From the NCBI RefSeq assembly GCF_002483225.1, contig NZ_DLHL01000063.1:1-42677 (forward strand): 42,677 bases of DNA, in the 5' to 3' direction. A program made the position numbers and the translations under genes. The DNA is from Gemmatimonas sp. UBA7669 (GTDB taxonomy: Bacteria; Gemmatimonadota; Gemmatimonadetes; Gemmatimonadales; Gemmatimonadaceae). Every line of letters starts with the position of its first letter. Positions within the stretch are counted from its first letter, which is position 1. Below are positions 22,710 through 31,657 of this stretch, piece after piece. A model generated the notes under the pieces. The model was not told where the DNA came from. It searched no databases and was given only the letters and a program-made list of their open reading frames with translations.

Positions 22710-23416
22710 CCGCGTCCGAGCCGCGCGCTGCGCAAGGGCTCGATTGGAAGACACGTCTCAGCATTGCGCTGGGCTGGATGGTGTTTCGCGTGCTGGGGCT
22801 CACCTGGCGGAGCACCGTGCATGGTCGGGAGGCCATCTGGCCGCGCCGCGAAGGGCAGACCGCCTGTGTATACACGCTCTGGCACGGGCAGATGCTTCCC
22901 GTGCTCTGGTCGCATCACGTGCGCACGGGCGTGCTGGTGAGTGAGCACCGTGATGGTGAAATCATCACGCGCATTCTCGAGAAGTTCGGCATGTTCGGCG
23001 TGCGAGGCTCCTCGTCGCGCGGCGGCACGCGCGCCTTGCTCGAGGCCGTGCAGGTGGTCAAGCGCGGCACGGACATGGCCTTCACGCCCGATGGACCACG
23101 TGGGCCGCGACACAGCTTTGCGCCCGGTGCGCTCATTCTGGCGCATCGGGCGCAGGTGCCCGTCGTGACCATCACCGCGCATGTTGATCGCAAGTGGCAG
23201 TTGCGCAGCTGGGATACCTTCGAGATTCCCAAGCCGTTCGCTCGCATTACGGTGGTGTATGGCGAGCCGCGCCTGCTCACCGATGGGGATGTGCGGGAGG
23301 CGGCCGCGCGCACCGAAGAATTTGCGGCACATATGGCCGCTGATCAGGCGCAGGCCGCCGCACTGGCCGCGGCGCCGTCAGGTCCATCACGCAACGGATC
23401 GTCCGGAGCGACGTGA
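22706..23416 (+). CDS. DUF374 lysophospholipid/lipid A acyltransferase family protein
   Basis: The 236-residue product has an N-terminal hydrophobic helix (ALGWMVFRVLGLTW), the DUF374 acyltransferase motif YTLWHGQMLPVLW (His-Gly in place of the HX4D box), and SSSRGGTRALLEAV. FTPDGPRGPRH, the conserved second block, follows. The DUF374 family is linked to late lipid A acylation (to my recollection LpxJ of epsilon-proteobacteria belongs here). Given its place between lpxB and lpxK, an acyl transfer to lipid A or its precursor is likely. No separate LpxL/LpxM gene is seen in the window. The C-terminus is an Ala-rich tail. Start ATG 22706 overlaps lpxB. Confidence 0.85.
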   Translation: MTASEPRAAQGLDWKTRLSIALGWMVFRVLGLTWRSTVHGREAIWPRREGQTACVYTLWHGQMLPVLWSHHVRTGVLVSEHRDGEIITRILEKFGMFGVRGSSSRGGTRALLEAVQVVKRGTDMAFTPDGPRGPRHSFAPGALILAHRAQVPVVTITAHVDRKWQLRSWDTFEIPKPFARITVVYGEPRLLTDGDVREAAARTEEFAAHMAADQAQAAALAAAPSGPSRNGSSGAT

Positions 23417-24543
23417 TGGCACCGGAGCTCGGACGTCGCGCGGCCGAATGGCTGTGGTACGCCGATGGGCTGCCGGGCGAGCTGGCGCGGACGGTGTTGT
23501 GGCCCGCTGAGGCGCTCATGCGCCTTGTCGTGGCCCGACGCGGCCAGCGCTATGATCGCGCGCAGCGCGAGGGGAGTCTGCCCGCCATGGCGCTGCCGGC
23601 GCTTTCCGTGGGCAACCTGACTGTTGGTGGCACTGGCAAGACACCGGTGGCCGCCTGGTTCGCGGCGCGTCTTCGCGAACGGGGCGCCCATCCGGCACTC
23701 GTCATGCGCGGCTATGGCGACGACGAGTGGCGCGTGCATCAGGTGCTCAACCCGGCGGTGCAGGTGCTACGCAATCCCGATCGTGTGCACGGCACCGGCG
23801 AAGCGGCCCGAGCGGGCGCAGACTGCGTGGTGCTTGATGACGCCTTCCAGCATCGTCGGGCGAGACGAGTGGCCGATGTGGTGCTGGTCAGCGCTGACCG
23901 CTTTGACTCCGCGGTGCGTCTGCTGCCCGCCGGACCCTACCGGGAGCCCCTCGCTGCGTTGCAGCGGGCGACGGCCATCGTCGTAACGGTGAAGGCCGCT
24001 GGGCCGGAGCAGGTCGATCGGGTACTGCAGGCAGTGCAACGAACCGCCCCAGAGGTGGGGGTGGCGGTGCTGCGGCTGGTTCCCGGCGCCCTGTGCCAGC
24101 TTTCGTCATCCGATCCACATGACGGGCTGGCACCGGTGGCCGGCTCTCCCCCGGCAACGGAGGGAAACCGGGAGCGTGGGCCGGTGGTGCTGCTGTCGGC
24201 CATTGCCGACCCCCAGGCCTTTGAAACCCAGATGCGCGGGTGTGGTTTGGACGTGCGCGCGCACCTGGCCTTCGGGGATCACCACACGTTCACGGCGGCT
24301 GATGTGGAGACCGTGCTCGCGCGGATGGCACAGCAGGCGGCCTCGGCGGGTACCACACCGTCGACGCGTGTCGTGTGTACCCTCAAGGACGCCGTCAAGC
24401 TGGCACCGCTCTGGCCTCGCGTCGGACCGGCGCTTTGGTATGTTTCCCAGCATGTCGCGGTTGAACGCGGCGCGGCACTTCTCGACCAGCAGGTCGAGCG
24501 GGTCATCACCGCGCGCGACACCGCGGTTCCTCCCCCCGGCTGA
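23416..24543 (+). CDS. lpxK: Tetraacyldisaccharide 4'-kinase LpxK
   Basis: LpxK phosphorylates the 4' position of the lipid A disaccharide, giving lipid IVA. The 375-residue product has the LpxK P-loop in VGNLTVGGTGKTPV (near 67-80) and the signature LDDAFQHRR with the catalytic Asp (near 145). VLLSAIADPQAF and AFGDHHTFTAADV, both family blocks, follow. The N-terminus (LARTVLWPAEALMRLVV) is the usual membrane-associated helix. Two starts are possible: GTG 23413 (GTGA overlap) or ATG 23416 (TGATG overlap); both differ by one residue. It ends the lpx block, 23 bases before the dehydrogenase gene. Confidence 0.93.
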   Translation: MAPELGRRAAEWLWYADGLPGELARTVLWPAEALMRLVVARRGQRYDRAQREGSLPAMALPALSVGNLTVGGTGKTPVAAWFAARLRERGAHPALVMRGYGDDEWRVHQVLNPAVQVLRNPDRVHGTGEAARAGADCVVLDDAFQHRRARRVADVVLVSADRFDSAVRLLPAGPYREPLAALQRATAIVVTVKAAGPEQVDRVLQAVQRTAPEVGVAVLRLVPGALCQLSSSDPHDGLAPVAGSPPATEGNRERGPVVLLSAIADPQAFETQMRGCGLDVRAHLAFGDHHTFTAADVETVLARMAQQAASAGTTPSTRVVCTLKDAVKLAPLWPRVGPALWYVSQHVAVERGAALLDQQVERVITARDTAVPPPG

Positions 24544-24566
24544 GCCGGCCCACCACCTACTGCCTC

Positions 24567-25877
24567 ATGGCCATCGACCTCCTCCGCCTGCCGACGGACA
24601 GCATCGTCCGCCCGGACAAGGATCGGTTTCTCAACGAAGAAAATCCCTTCGAAGCGATGATGTCCCGCTTCGACCGCGCCGCCGAGCTGCTCGACCTCGA
24701 GCCCGGCATTTACAAGATTCTCCGCAACCCGGAAAAGCAGCTCATCGTGTCCGTTCCCGTCATGATGGACAACGGGGACGTGGAGGTGTTCACCGGCTAT
24801 CGCGTGCTGTACAACACGTCGCGCGGACCCGCCAAGGGCGGTATCCGCTTCGACATGAATGTCACGCTGGAAGAGGTGAAGGCGCTCGCCGCGTGGATGA
24901 CCTGGAAGTGCGCCGTGGTCAACCTGCCGTTCGGCGGCGCGAAGGGCGGCGTGATCTGCGACCCCTTGCAGATGAGCGTGGGGGAGCTCGAACGCGTGAC
25001 GCGCCGCTACACCAAGGGCATCATCTCGCTGCTCGGTCCCGATACCGACGTGCCGGCGCCCGACGTGAACACCAACGAACGTGTCATGGCCTGGCTCATG
25101 GACACCTACTCCATGCATGTCGGTCGCACGGAAAACGCGGTCACCACGGGCAAGCCCGTCGAGATGGGTGGCTCACTGGGCCGCAAGGAAGCCACGGGCC
25201 GTGGCTGCATGCTGGTCACGAAGGAAGCACTCGCGCACCTCGGCATGGACATCAAGGGCGCGACGGTGGCCGTGCAGGGCTTCGGCAACGTGGGCTCCAT
25301 TGCCGCCAAGCTGCTGGCCGAGCAGGGGGCCAAGATTGTCGGTATCAGCGACCGCTTCGGTGCCTTCCACAACGCCGCAGGCATTGATGTGGACGCGGCC
25401 ATCAAGCACGTGCAGAAGCATCGGTCGCTCGAAGGGTTCACCGGCGGTGACGCCATCGATGCGGACACGCTGCTCACGCTGGAAGTGGACGTGCTGGTGC
25501 CGGCGGCACTCGAGAACGTCATCACCACCAAGAACGCGCCGAAGATTCGCGCGAAGGTCATCTGCGAAGGCGCCAACGGCCCCACCACGGCGGCGGCCGA
25601 CCCCATTCTCGACGAGAAGGGCATCTTCGTCATCCCCGACATTCTCGCAAATGCGGGTGGCGTGACGGTGTCCTACTTCGAGTGGGTGCAGGATCGCATG
25701 GGCTACTTCTGGTCGGAGGAAGATGTGAACTCCCGACTCGGTGGCATCATGACGCGCAGCTTCCAGGACGTGCTGCAGTTGTCCAAGCAGCACCGCGTCA
25801 ACATGCGTACCGCGGCCTACATGCTGTCCATCAGCCGTGTGGCCACCGTGCACCGGCTGCGCGGGATCTACGCGTAA
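24567..25877 (+). CDS. gdhA: Glutamate (Glu/Leu/Phe/Val) dehydrogenase
   Basis: The 436-residue product is a hexameric-type NAD(P)-dependent glutamate dehydrogenase, interconverting glutamate with 2-oxoglutarate and ammonium. Present are GPAKGGIRF, the catalytic-lysine motif LPFGGAKGG (Lys126), the C-terminal Rossmann motif VAVQGFGNVGS, and VPAALENVI, CEGANGPTT and DILANAGGVTVSYFEW. These match the catabolic or small-GDH group. Cofactor choice cannot be told by eye. There is no operon overlap with lpxK (23-base gap), so it may have its own regulation, but I see no clear promoter. The symbol is generic; gudB or rocG would be equally apt. Confidence 0.92.
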   Translation: MAIDLLRLPTDSIVRPDKDRFLNEENPFEAMMSRFDRAAELLDLEPGIYKILRNPEKQLIVSVPVMMDNGDVEVFTGYRVLYNTSRGPAKGGIRFDMNVTLEEVKALAAWMTWKCAVVNLPFGGAKGGVICDPLQMSVGELERVTRRYTKGIISLLGPDTDVPAPDVNTNERVMAWLMDTYSMHVGRTENAVTTGKPVEMGGSLGRKEATGRGCMLVTKEALAHLGMDIKGATVAVQGFGNVGSIAAKLLAEQGAKIVGISDRFGAFHNAAGIDVDAAIKHVQKHRSLEGFTGGDAIDADTLLTLEVDVLVPAALENVITTKNAPKIRAKVICEGANGPTTAAADPILDEKGIFVIPDILANAGGVTVSYFEWVQDRMGYFWSEEDVNSRLGGIMTRSFQDVLQLSKQHRVNMRTAAYMLSISRVATVHRLRGIYA

Positions 25878-25893
25878 TGCCTGGCTGTACCCG

Positions 25894-25928
25894 AGCGTCG
25901 GATGCCGGCACGTGCCGGCTCCGGCGCT
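25894..25928 (+). repeat. Long inverted repeat between gdhA and rlmH
   Basis: A perfect 16-bp palindrome, GCCGGCACGTGCCGGC (25904-25919), is flanked by AGCGTCGGA (25894-25902) and TCCGGCGCT (25920-25928). These arms also pair, with one G-U and one bulged T at 25903. The result is a ~17-bp hairpin filling most of the 65-base gap, 14 bases before the rlmH start. There is no T-run. It may be a non-canonical terminator or a protein-binding dyad. Confidence 0.7.
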
Positions 25929-25942
25929 GACGGCCCAGTCCC

Positions 25943-26407
25943 ATGCGGGTTCTCGTGTGTGTCATCGGCCGGCCTCGCCATGCGGGGCTGGCCGATGCCA
26001 TTCAGGACTACGAGACGCGGGCCCAGCGGTATTGGCCGCTCGAGGTGCACGAGCTGCGCGAGGAGTCGGGCCGAGCGCTCAGTCCCGAGCAGGTCAAGGA
26101 TCGCGAAGGCCTGCGATTGCTCGAACGAATTCCCGGAGACACGCTGGTGGTGGCCTGCGATCCGGGGGGCGTGTCACAGGACTCGGCCCAGTTTGCCGCC
26201 TGGTTGCAGCAGCAGCGGGAGAGCGCACGTCACGTGGCCTTCATGATCGGCGGCGCGCACGGGCTGTCTGAGGCGGTCCGAACCAGGGCTTCTCGGCGTC
26301 TTTCACTGGCGCCGTGGACGCTTCCTCACGAGCTTGCACGTCTGGTGCTGGCTGAGCAGTTGTACCGCGCCGGAACCATCGTGCGCGGGGAGCCTTATCA
26401 CAAGTAG
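25943..26407 (+). CDS. rlmH: 23S rRNA pseudouridine-1915 N3-methyltransferase RlmH
   Basis: RlmH is a SPOUT-class methyltransferase that methylates pseudouridine in helix 69 of 23S rRNA. At 154 residues it is the family's usual size. It has the SAM-binding knot motif FMIGGAHGLSE (near 96-106) and the invariant C-terminal LAEQLYRAGTIVRGEPYHK, in which PYHK is the family end. No upstream overlap exists; the long inverted repeat precedes it. The following gene, bshC, starts 29 bases downstream. Confidence 0.95.
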   Translation: MRVLVCVIGRPRHAGLADAIQDYETRAQRYWPLEVHELREESGRALSPEQVKDREGLRLLERIPGDTLVVACDPGGVSQDSAQFAAWLQQQRESARHVAFMIGGAHGLSEAVRTRASRRLSLAPWTLPHELARLVLAEQLYRAGTIVRGEPYHK

Positions 26408-26436
26408 ACTCTCGGGCCAGCTAGCGGAACCGACCC

Positions 26437-28140
26437 GTGATCCGATCCACCGACCTGACCAACCGACCTGAGCGAGAATCCGAAGGCGTGAGCGACCTTG
26501 AAGCGTTGAGGCAGGAAGGCCTGCACATCCGCACGGCCGCGTTGGGAGGCAGCGCCCTCTCGCGTGCGTTGCAGACGGGGCAGGTGGGTGAGAACTGGTT
26601 GGCGCCGCGTCCACGCTCCGTTGCCGCGTGGCGCACGCACGCCACCACGGTACGGGCCGATTTCCCCGACGACGCGTGGTGTAGACGGCTGGCGCCGGCA
26701 TTTGCCGCCACCGGTGCGGCGGCCGAGCGTCTGCAGCGCGCCGCCCAATCGGGCGTGGTGGTGACCACTGGGCAGCAGCCGGGACTCTTTGGCGGCCCCA
26801 CGTACACGTTCAGCAAGGCCATGGGGGCCATTGCCCTCGCGGATGCACTTGAAGCCGCACTGGGCATTCCGGTCGCGCCGGTGTTCTGGGCCGCGACGGA
26901 TGACGCCGACTGGATGGAAGCGGCAGTGACCTGGGTGGCTGGTGCCCGTGGTCTCTCCAAAGCGCAATTGGCAGGACCGGCCACCGACGGTGTGGCCATG
27001 GCTGATGTCCCACTCGGTGACATCAGCGCCGCGCGCGCGGTCCTGGGCAACGCGTTTGGCTCGGCGGCTCACGGGAGTGTGATCGACCTCATCGACCGCA
27101 GCTACGTGCCGCAGGCCACGATGGGTGGTGCCTATCTGCAGTTGCTGCGGGCCTTGCTCGAGCCGCTGGGTATGGCGGTACTCGATGCCGCGCATCCCGC
27201 CTTGCGTGAAGTGGCCGATCCGCTGCTCCGCCGTGCGCTCAAGCAGAGCGCGAACATCCTGGAGTCGGCACAGACAAGGGCGCGAGACATCGAGCGCGCC
27301 GGCTACTCGCCGCAGGTCGATGTGGTGGATGGCTTGTCGCTGGTGTTTCGTACCGCAACGGCCAGTCAGGGCGGACAGGTGCAGCGTGTGCGAGAGCGCG
27401 TGCCGGTGGCCGAGGGCATGCAGGTGGCACGTGAGGCGGAAGTCGGGGCGCTCGGCGCCAACGTGCTGCTGCGTCCGGTGATGGAGCGAGCCATACTGCC
27501 CACCGTCTGTTATCTCGCGGGTCCTGGGGAGTACGCCTACTTCGCACAGGTCTCACCGGTGGCTGAGGCCCTGGAGGCTGCCACGCCGGTGGCCGCGCCG
27601 CGCTGGGCCTGCGCCCTCGTGGAAGCACGCAGCCTGATGCAGCTCGAGCAGCTCGGTCTCAGCGAAGAGGATCTGCTCGATCCGCACCGCGCCGAGCAGC
27701 GCGTGGCTCACGCGCATGTGGATGCCGAGTTGGCTGATACGCTCGAGCGCCTGCGCATTACGGTGGATGCGCAACTGCGCGCACTGCACGATGCGGCCAC
27801 CGGTCCTTCGACACCGTTGGCGGCGGAAGTGGTGGACGGTCTCACGCGTGATCTCACCCATCGCATTGATCGCTTCGAGCGGCGCGTGGTGGCTGGCGTC
27901 AAGCGTCGCGAAACGGAACTGCTCACGCAGGTGGCCGCGGTGCGTGCGTCGCTCAGGCCCAACGGGCAGTCCCCGGAGCGCGTGCTCAACCTCATGCCGC
28001 TGCTCGTGCGATACGGGCCACGCGTGCTCTCGGGCATGCGCGAAGCGGCAGCGGCTCATGCCGACGCGCTACTGCATGGCACGGGGGCCGACGCGGTGGA
28101 ATCGGCGTCGGTACGCGCGGAGACTGCCGCGCACTCATGA
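26437..28140 (+). CDS. bshC: Bacillithiol biosynthesis protein BshC
   Basis: BshC is the putative cysteine-adding enzyme of bacillithiol synthesis. The 567-residue product has the family hallmarks VVVTTGQQPGLFGGPTYTFSK (near 107-127), PVFWAATDDADW (near 149-160), NVLLRPVMERAILPT and YLAGPGEYAYF, plus a coiled-coil helical region in the C-terminal third. The motif usually written as (E/D)DHD appears as DDAD, so the His is Ala here. The start is GTG 26437; GTG 26488, just before SDLEALRQEG, is an alternative. The last four bases overlap murJ. The genes bshA and bshB are not in the window, so the full pathway cannot be confirmed. Confidence 0.88.
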   Translation: MIRSTDLTNRPERESEGVSDLEALRQEGLHIRTAALGGSALSRALQTGQVGENWLAPRPRSVAAWRTHATTVRADFPDDAWCRRLAPAFAATGAAAERLQRAAQSGVVVTTGQQPGLFGGPTYTFSKAMGAIALADALEAALGIPVAPVFWAATDDADWMEAAVTWVAGARGLSKAQLAGPATDGVAMADVPLGDISAARAVLGNAFGSAAHGSVIDLIDRSYVPQATMGGAYLQLLRALLEPLGMAVLDAAHPALREVADPLLRRALKQSANILESAQTRARDIERAGYSPQVDVVDGLSLVFRTATASQGGQVQRVRERVPVAEGMQVAREAEVGALGANVLLRPVMERAILPTVCYLAGPGEYAYFAQVSPVAEALEAATPVAAPRWACALVEARSLMQLEQLGLSEEDLLDPHRAEQRVAHAHVDAELADTLERLRITVDAQLRALHDAATGPSTPLAAEVVDGLTRDLTHRIDRFERRVVAGVKRRETELLTQVAAVRASLRPNGQSPERVLNLMPLLVRYGPRVLSGMREAAAAHADALLHGTGADAVESASVRAETAAHS

Positions 28141-29735
28141 CGGACGCGCGGCCGGGGCGGGAGGACGGCGGCCGGTACGCCATGGTGGTGGCCGCCGGGA
28201 TCCTGGTCAGCCGAGTCGTGGGTCTGCTGCGCAACACGGTGTTTGCGCACTACTTCGGGGCTGGATTGGCCTCGGATGCCTACAATGCGGCATTCAAGAT
28301 CCCGAATGCCATGCGCAACCTGCTCGGGGAAGGTACGCTGTCCGCGGCCTTCGTGCCCGTGTACAGCGCGGCTCTGGCGCGTGGCGACGAACGGGGCGCC
28401 CGTGCGCTCGCCAATGCCGTGCTGGGTCTCCTCATGGCGGTGGTCAGTGCGCTGACGCTGTTGGGCATCGTGGCCGCCCCATGGCTGACCACGATGCTTG
28501 CTCCTGGTTTCGATGCCGATGCACGGGAGCTCACCACCCGGCTCGTACGCATTCTGTTTCCGATGACTGCCGTGATGGTGCTGAGCGGCTGGTGCCTCGG
28601 CATTCAGAATTCGCACAAGCGATTCTTCTGGTCGTACGCGAGCGCCGCATTCTGGTCCATCGCGCAGATCGCGCTGCTTCTGGTATGGGGCCCGCGTGCC
28701 GACTCGGCGGCTTCTCTTGCCGTCGCGCTGGCCTGGGCCACGTTGGTGGGCGCGCTCTTGCAGGTGGCCGCGCAGTGGCCTGAAGTGGTGCGCGTGTTTG
28801 GGGCCGTGCGTCCCACGCTCAATCGACAGGATGCCGGGGTCCGTCAGATTCTGCGGCATCTGGTGCCGGTGCTCACCGCGCTGGGTGTGGTGCAGTTGTC
28901 GTCGTTCGTCGACTTGCAGATTGCGTCGTATCTGCCGGTGGGCGCCACGACCACCATGACCTACGCCAATACCCTGGCGCTGCTGCCGGTTTCCCTGTTT
29001 GGTGTGTCGGTGGCGGCCGCGGCGCTGCCGGATCTTTCACGCGATTCGTCCGCGATGGCGTTTGATGTGCTGCGCGAGCGGCTGCGTGCAGGGTGGCAGC
29101 GCATCCTGTTCTATGTGGTGCCGAGTGCGGTGGCCTTTATGGTGGTGGGCGACTACTGCGTGGGTCTGTTGTATCGCAGCGGACAGTTCGGCGCGGTGGA
29201 GCAACACGCTGTACATGTGACACTCGCGGCCTATGCCGTGGGCCTGGTCAGCTTTGGCTCGGTCAAGTTGCTGGGCAGTGTGCACTACGCGCTGCAGGAT
29301 TATCGCACGCCGCTGCGCGCCTCATTGCTGAGCATCGTGATTTCGGCGGCGGCGGCGGCGTCGCTGGCGTATCTCTTTCGGAGTTCGACGTTGGCGGTGG
29401 CGGGTATTGCGCTGGGTTCCGCGCTCGGCTCGTATGCGAATCTTGCCGTGCAGGTGCGCGGGCTGCGTGCGCGACTCGGTCCGCTGTACACGCCGGCCAT
29501 GTGGAAGGGTACTGGGCGCATTGTGGTGGCCGCGGTGATGGCGGCATTGGTTGGGGCAGGGCTGCGTCTTGCCCAGCAGCGCTATGCGCCGGGCTGGCAT
29601 CCACGCCTTGCGGCGTGGCCTGTGCTCGGTGGATTTGCGCTGACGTATCTGCTCACGGCGTGGGCGTTCGGTAGCCGCGAGGCTTCTCGGTGGTTGCGTC
29701 TCGCCCCACGCGTGTCACCAGACGCGGCGACATGA
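28137..29735 (+). CDS. murJ: Lipid II flippase MurJ
   Basis: MurJ moves the peptidoglycan precursor lipid II across the inner membrane. The 532-residue product is an MviN/MurJ transporter with about 14 hydrophobic helices. Typical blocks are RVVGLLRNTVFAHYFGAGLASDAYNAAFKIPN, with the family's conserved Arg near residue 23, and LLGEGTLSAAFVPVYSAAL. Also present are FPMTAVMVLSG and QIASYLPVGATTTMTYAN. ATG 28137 overlaps the bshC stop (ATGA) and its TGA overlaps the uvrC start (ATGA). The location next to a thiol gene and a repair gene looks like simple gene packing, not function. Confidence 0.94.
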   Translation: MTDARPGREDGGRYAMVVAAGILVSRVVGLLRNTVFAHYFGAGLASDAYNAAFKIPNAMRNLLGEGTLSAAFVPVYSAALARGDERGARALANAVLGLLMAVVSALTLLGIVAAPWLTTMLAPGFDADARELTTRLVRILFPMTAVMVLSGWCLGIQNSHKRFFWSYASAAFWSIAQIALLLVWGPRADSAASLAVALAWATLVGALLQVAAQWPEVVRVFGAVRPTLNRQDAGVRQILRHLVPVLTALGVVQLSSFVDLQIASYLPVGATTTMTYANTLALLPVSLFGVSVAAAALPDLSRDSSAMAFDVLRERLRAGWQRILFYVVPSAVAFMVVGDYCVGLLYRSGQFGAVEQHAVHVTLAAYAVGLVSFGSVKLLGSVHYALQDYRTPLRASLLSIVISAAAAASLAYLFRSSTLAVAGIALGSALGSYANLAVQVRGLRARLGPLYTPAMWKGTGRIVVAAVMAALVGAGLRLAQQRYAPGWHPRLAAWPVLGGFALTYLLTAWAFGSREASRWLRLAPRVSPDAAT

Positions 29736-31657
29736 GCACGCTATCCGATCGTGTGGAGCTGCCGGACGACGAGTGGACGCGCGCTGCCCTGGCGCGTGGC
29801 ATGCCACCGGCGGTCGCGCAGAAACTGCCGCACTTGCCGGACTCCCCGGGTGTGTATCTCTGGAAGGATGGCGAAGGCGGCGTGCTGTATGTGGGCAAGG
29901 CCAAGCGCCTGCGCGCGCGTGTGCGCAGTTACTGGGCGCAGGATCATGAGAGCAGCCCCAAAACGCGCGGCTTGCTGCGCAAGGTGCGCGACCTCGAGAC
30001 CATCGTGGTGCCGTCCGAGGCGCATGCGCTCATTCTCGAGGCCACGCTCATCAAGGAGTACCGCCCGCGCTTCAACGTGGCGTTGCGCGACGACAAGTCG
30101 TATCCCTGCATCAAGGTCACGGTGCAGGAACCGTTTCCGCGCGTGCTGGTGACTCGCCGCATTCTCGACGACGGCGCCCGCTACTTCGGGCCCTATACCG
30201 ATGTCGGCGCCATGCGTCGCGCGCTCAATGTGGTCAAGCGGCTCTTCACGGTGCGCTCCTGTCATTACGACCTGCCGCGTGAAGCGCCCGAGCGACCCTG
30301 TCTCGACTACTTCATCAAGCGGTGCAAGGCGCCGTGTGTGGGCTATCAGGATCAGGCCGACTATCGCGCGATGATCGATGAGGTGGTCTGGTTCCTCGAC
30401 GGGCGGACCAGCGACGTGGTCGTGCGCGTCAGGGAGCGCATGCACGAGGCGGCGGAACGGTTGGACTTTGAACGCGCGGCCGAGTTGCGCGATGCCCTCG
30501 GCCATCTCGAGCGGATGGAAGAGCCTACGGTGGTGCTCGAGGTGGAGGGCGGCGACCGCGATGTGGTGGGCTACGCACGCGACGGCGCCGATGCCTGCGT
30601 GGTCATCCTGCGCATTCGTGGCGGGAAGCTGCTGGCGCGTGATCATCGGCTGCTCGAGCACGCCGACGATGAGGAGGATCAGTCGGTGCTCGGCGCCTGC
30701 CTGGCGCAGTGGTATCGCACCATCGAGGGCCGGGCCAGCGAGGTGCTGGTGCCATTCGAGTTCGAGGATCGCGAGATGCTGCAGGCGGCGCTCGAGCGGA
30801 CCGCCATTCGTGTCCCGCAGCGTGGACCACGCCGCGCGCTCGTGGACCTTGCCGACAAGAACGCGCAGCATCTGCTGGAAGAGTTCAAGCTTGCGGCCCT
30901 CGAAGCCGAAGAGCGGGCGGCCGACCCGGTGTACGAGCTGCAACGCGAACTGGGGTTGCCACGCCTGCCACGCTCCTTCGTGACGTTCGATATCTCCCAC
31001 GCGCAGGGCACCGACGTGGTGGCCAGTGCGGTGTGGTTCGAGAACGCCCGGCCCAAGCGCAGCGAGTACCGCAAGTTCAAGATCAAGACCTTTGAAGGCA
31101 ACGACGACTTCCGGTCGATGCATGAAGTGGTGACGCGCTATTTCCGTCGCCGCCTCGACGAGGAGCGGCCCTTGCCCGATCTGGCCGTCATCGATGGCGG
31201 CAAGGGGCAGTTGAATGCCGCGCGCACGGCATTCGACGAGCTGGGCCTCACGCAGGTGGGACTCATCAGCCTCGCCAAGCGTGATGAAGAGATCTTCCTG
31301 CCGGGCAAACCAGACCCCGTGCGTCTGCCGCGCCGGTCGCCCGCGCTGCGCATGCTGCAGCAGGCGCGCGATGAAGCCCATCGCTTTGCCATTACGTTCC
31401 AGCGTCAGAAGCGTGCCGCACGTACCATCACGTCGGAGCTGCTGAGCATCCCGGGCGTCGGCCCCTCAAAGCGCCGCGCACTCCTGCACGTGTTTGGCAG
31501 TGTGCAGGGAGTGAAGGACGCGACCGTGGAGCAGATTGCTGCGGTGCCCGGCTTTGGTGAAGCCTCCGCGCGCAAGGTCCTGCGTGCGCTTGGGGTTCCC
31601 GACAGCGCGCCGGTGTCAGCTCCCGACCCAACGCCTTCAACCGAATCGAACGCATGA
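29732..31657 (+). CDS. uvrC: Excinuclease ABC subunit UvrC
   Basis: UvrC makes both incisions in nucleotide excision repair. The 641-residue product has an N-terminal GIY-YIG nuclease (PDSPGVYLWKDG...VLYVGKAKRLRARV, near 36-66) and a Cys-containing LDYFIKRCKAPCVGY block. A UVR motif for UvrB binding follows (RLDFERAAELRDAL, near 240), then the RNase H-like 3'-endonuclease core (FVTFDISHAQGTDVVAS, DLAVIDGGKGQLNAA), and two C-terminal HhH motifs (LLSIPGVGPSKRRALLHVFG; IAAVPGFGEASARKVL). ATG 29732 is chosen because the open frame upstream is a murJ shadow. Its TGA overlaps the next gene (ATGA). Confidence 0.97.
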   Translation: MSTLSDRVELPDDEWTRAALARGMPPAVAQKLPHLPDSPGVYLWKDGEGGVLYVGKAKRLRARVRSYWAQDHESSPKTRGLLRKVRDLETIVVPSEAHALILEATLIKEYRPRFNVALRDDKSYPCIKVTVQEPFPRVLVTRRILDDGARYFGPYTDVGAMRRALNVVKRLFTVRSCHYDLPREAPERPCLDYFIKRCKAPCVGYQDQADYRAMIDEVVWFLDGRTSDVVVRVRERMHEAAERLDFERAAELRDALGHLERMEEPTVVLEVEGGDRDVVGYARDGADACVVILRIRGGKLLARDHRLLEHADDEEDQSVLGACLAQWYRTIEGRASEVLVPFEFEDREMLQAALERTAIRVPQRGPRRALVDLADKNAQHLLEEFKLAALEAEERAADPVYELQRELGLPRLPRSFVTFDISHAQGTDVVASAVWFENARPKRSEYRKFKIKTFEGNDDFRSMHEVVTRYFRRRLDEERPLPDLAVIDGGKGQLNAARTAFDELGLTQVGLISLAKRDEEIFLPGKPDPVRLPRRSPALRMLQQARDEAHRFAITFQRQKRAARTITSELLSIPGVGPSKRRALLHVFGSVQGVKDATVEQIAAVPGFGEASARKVLRALGVPDSAPVSAPDPTPSTESNA

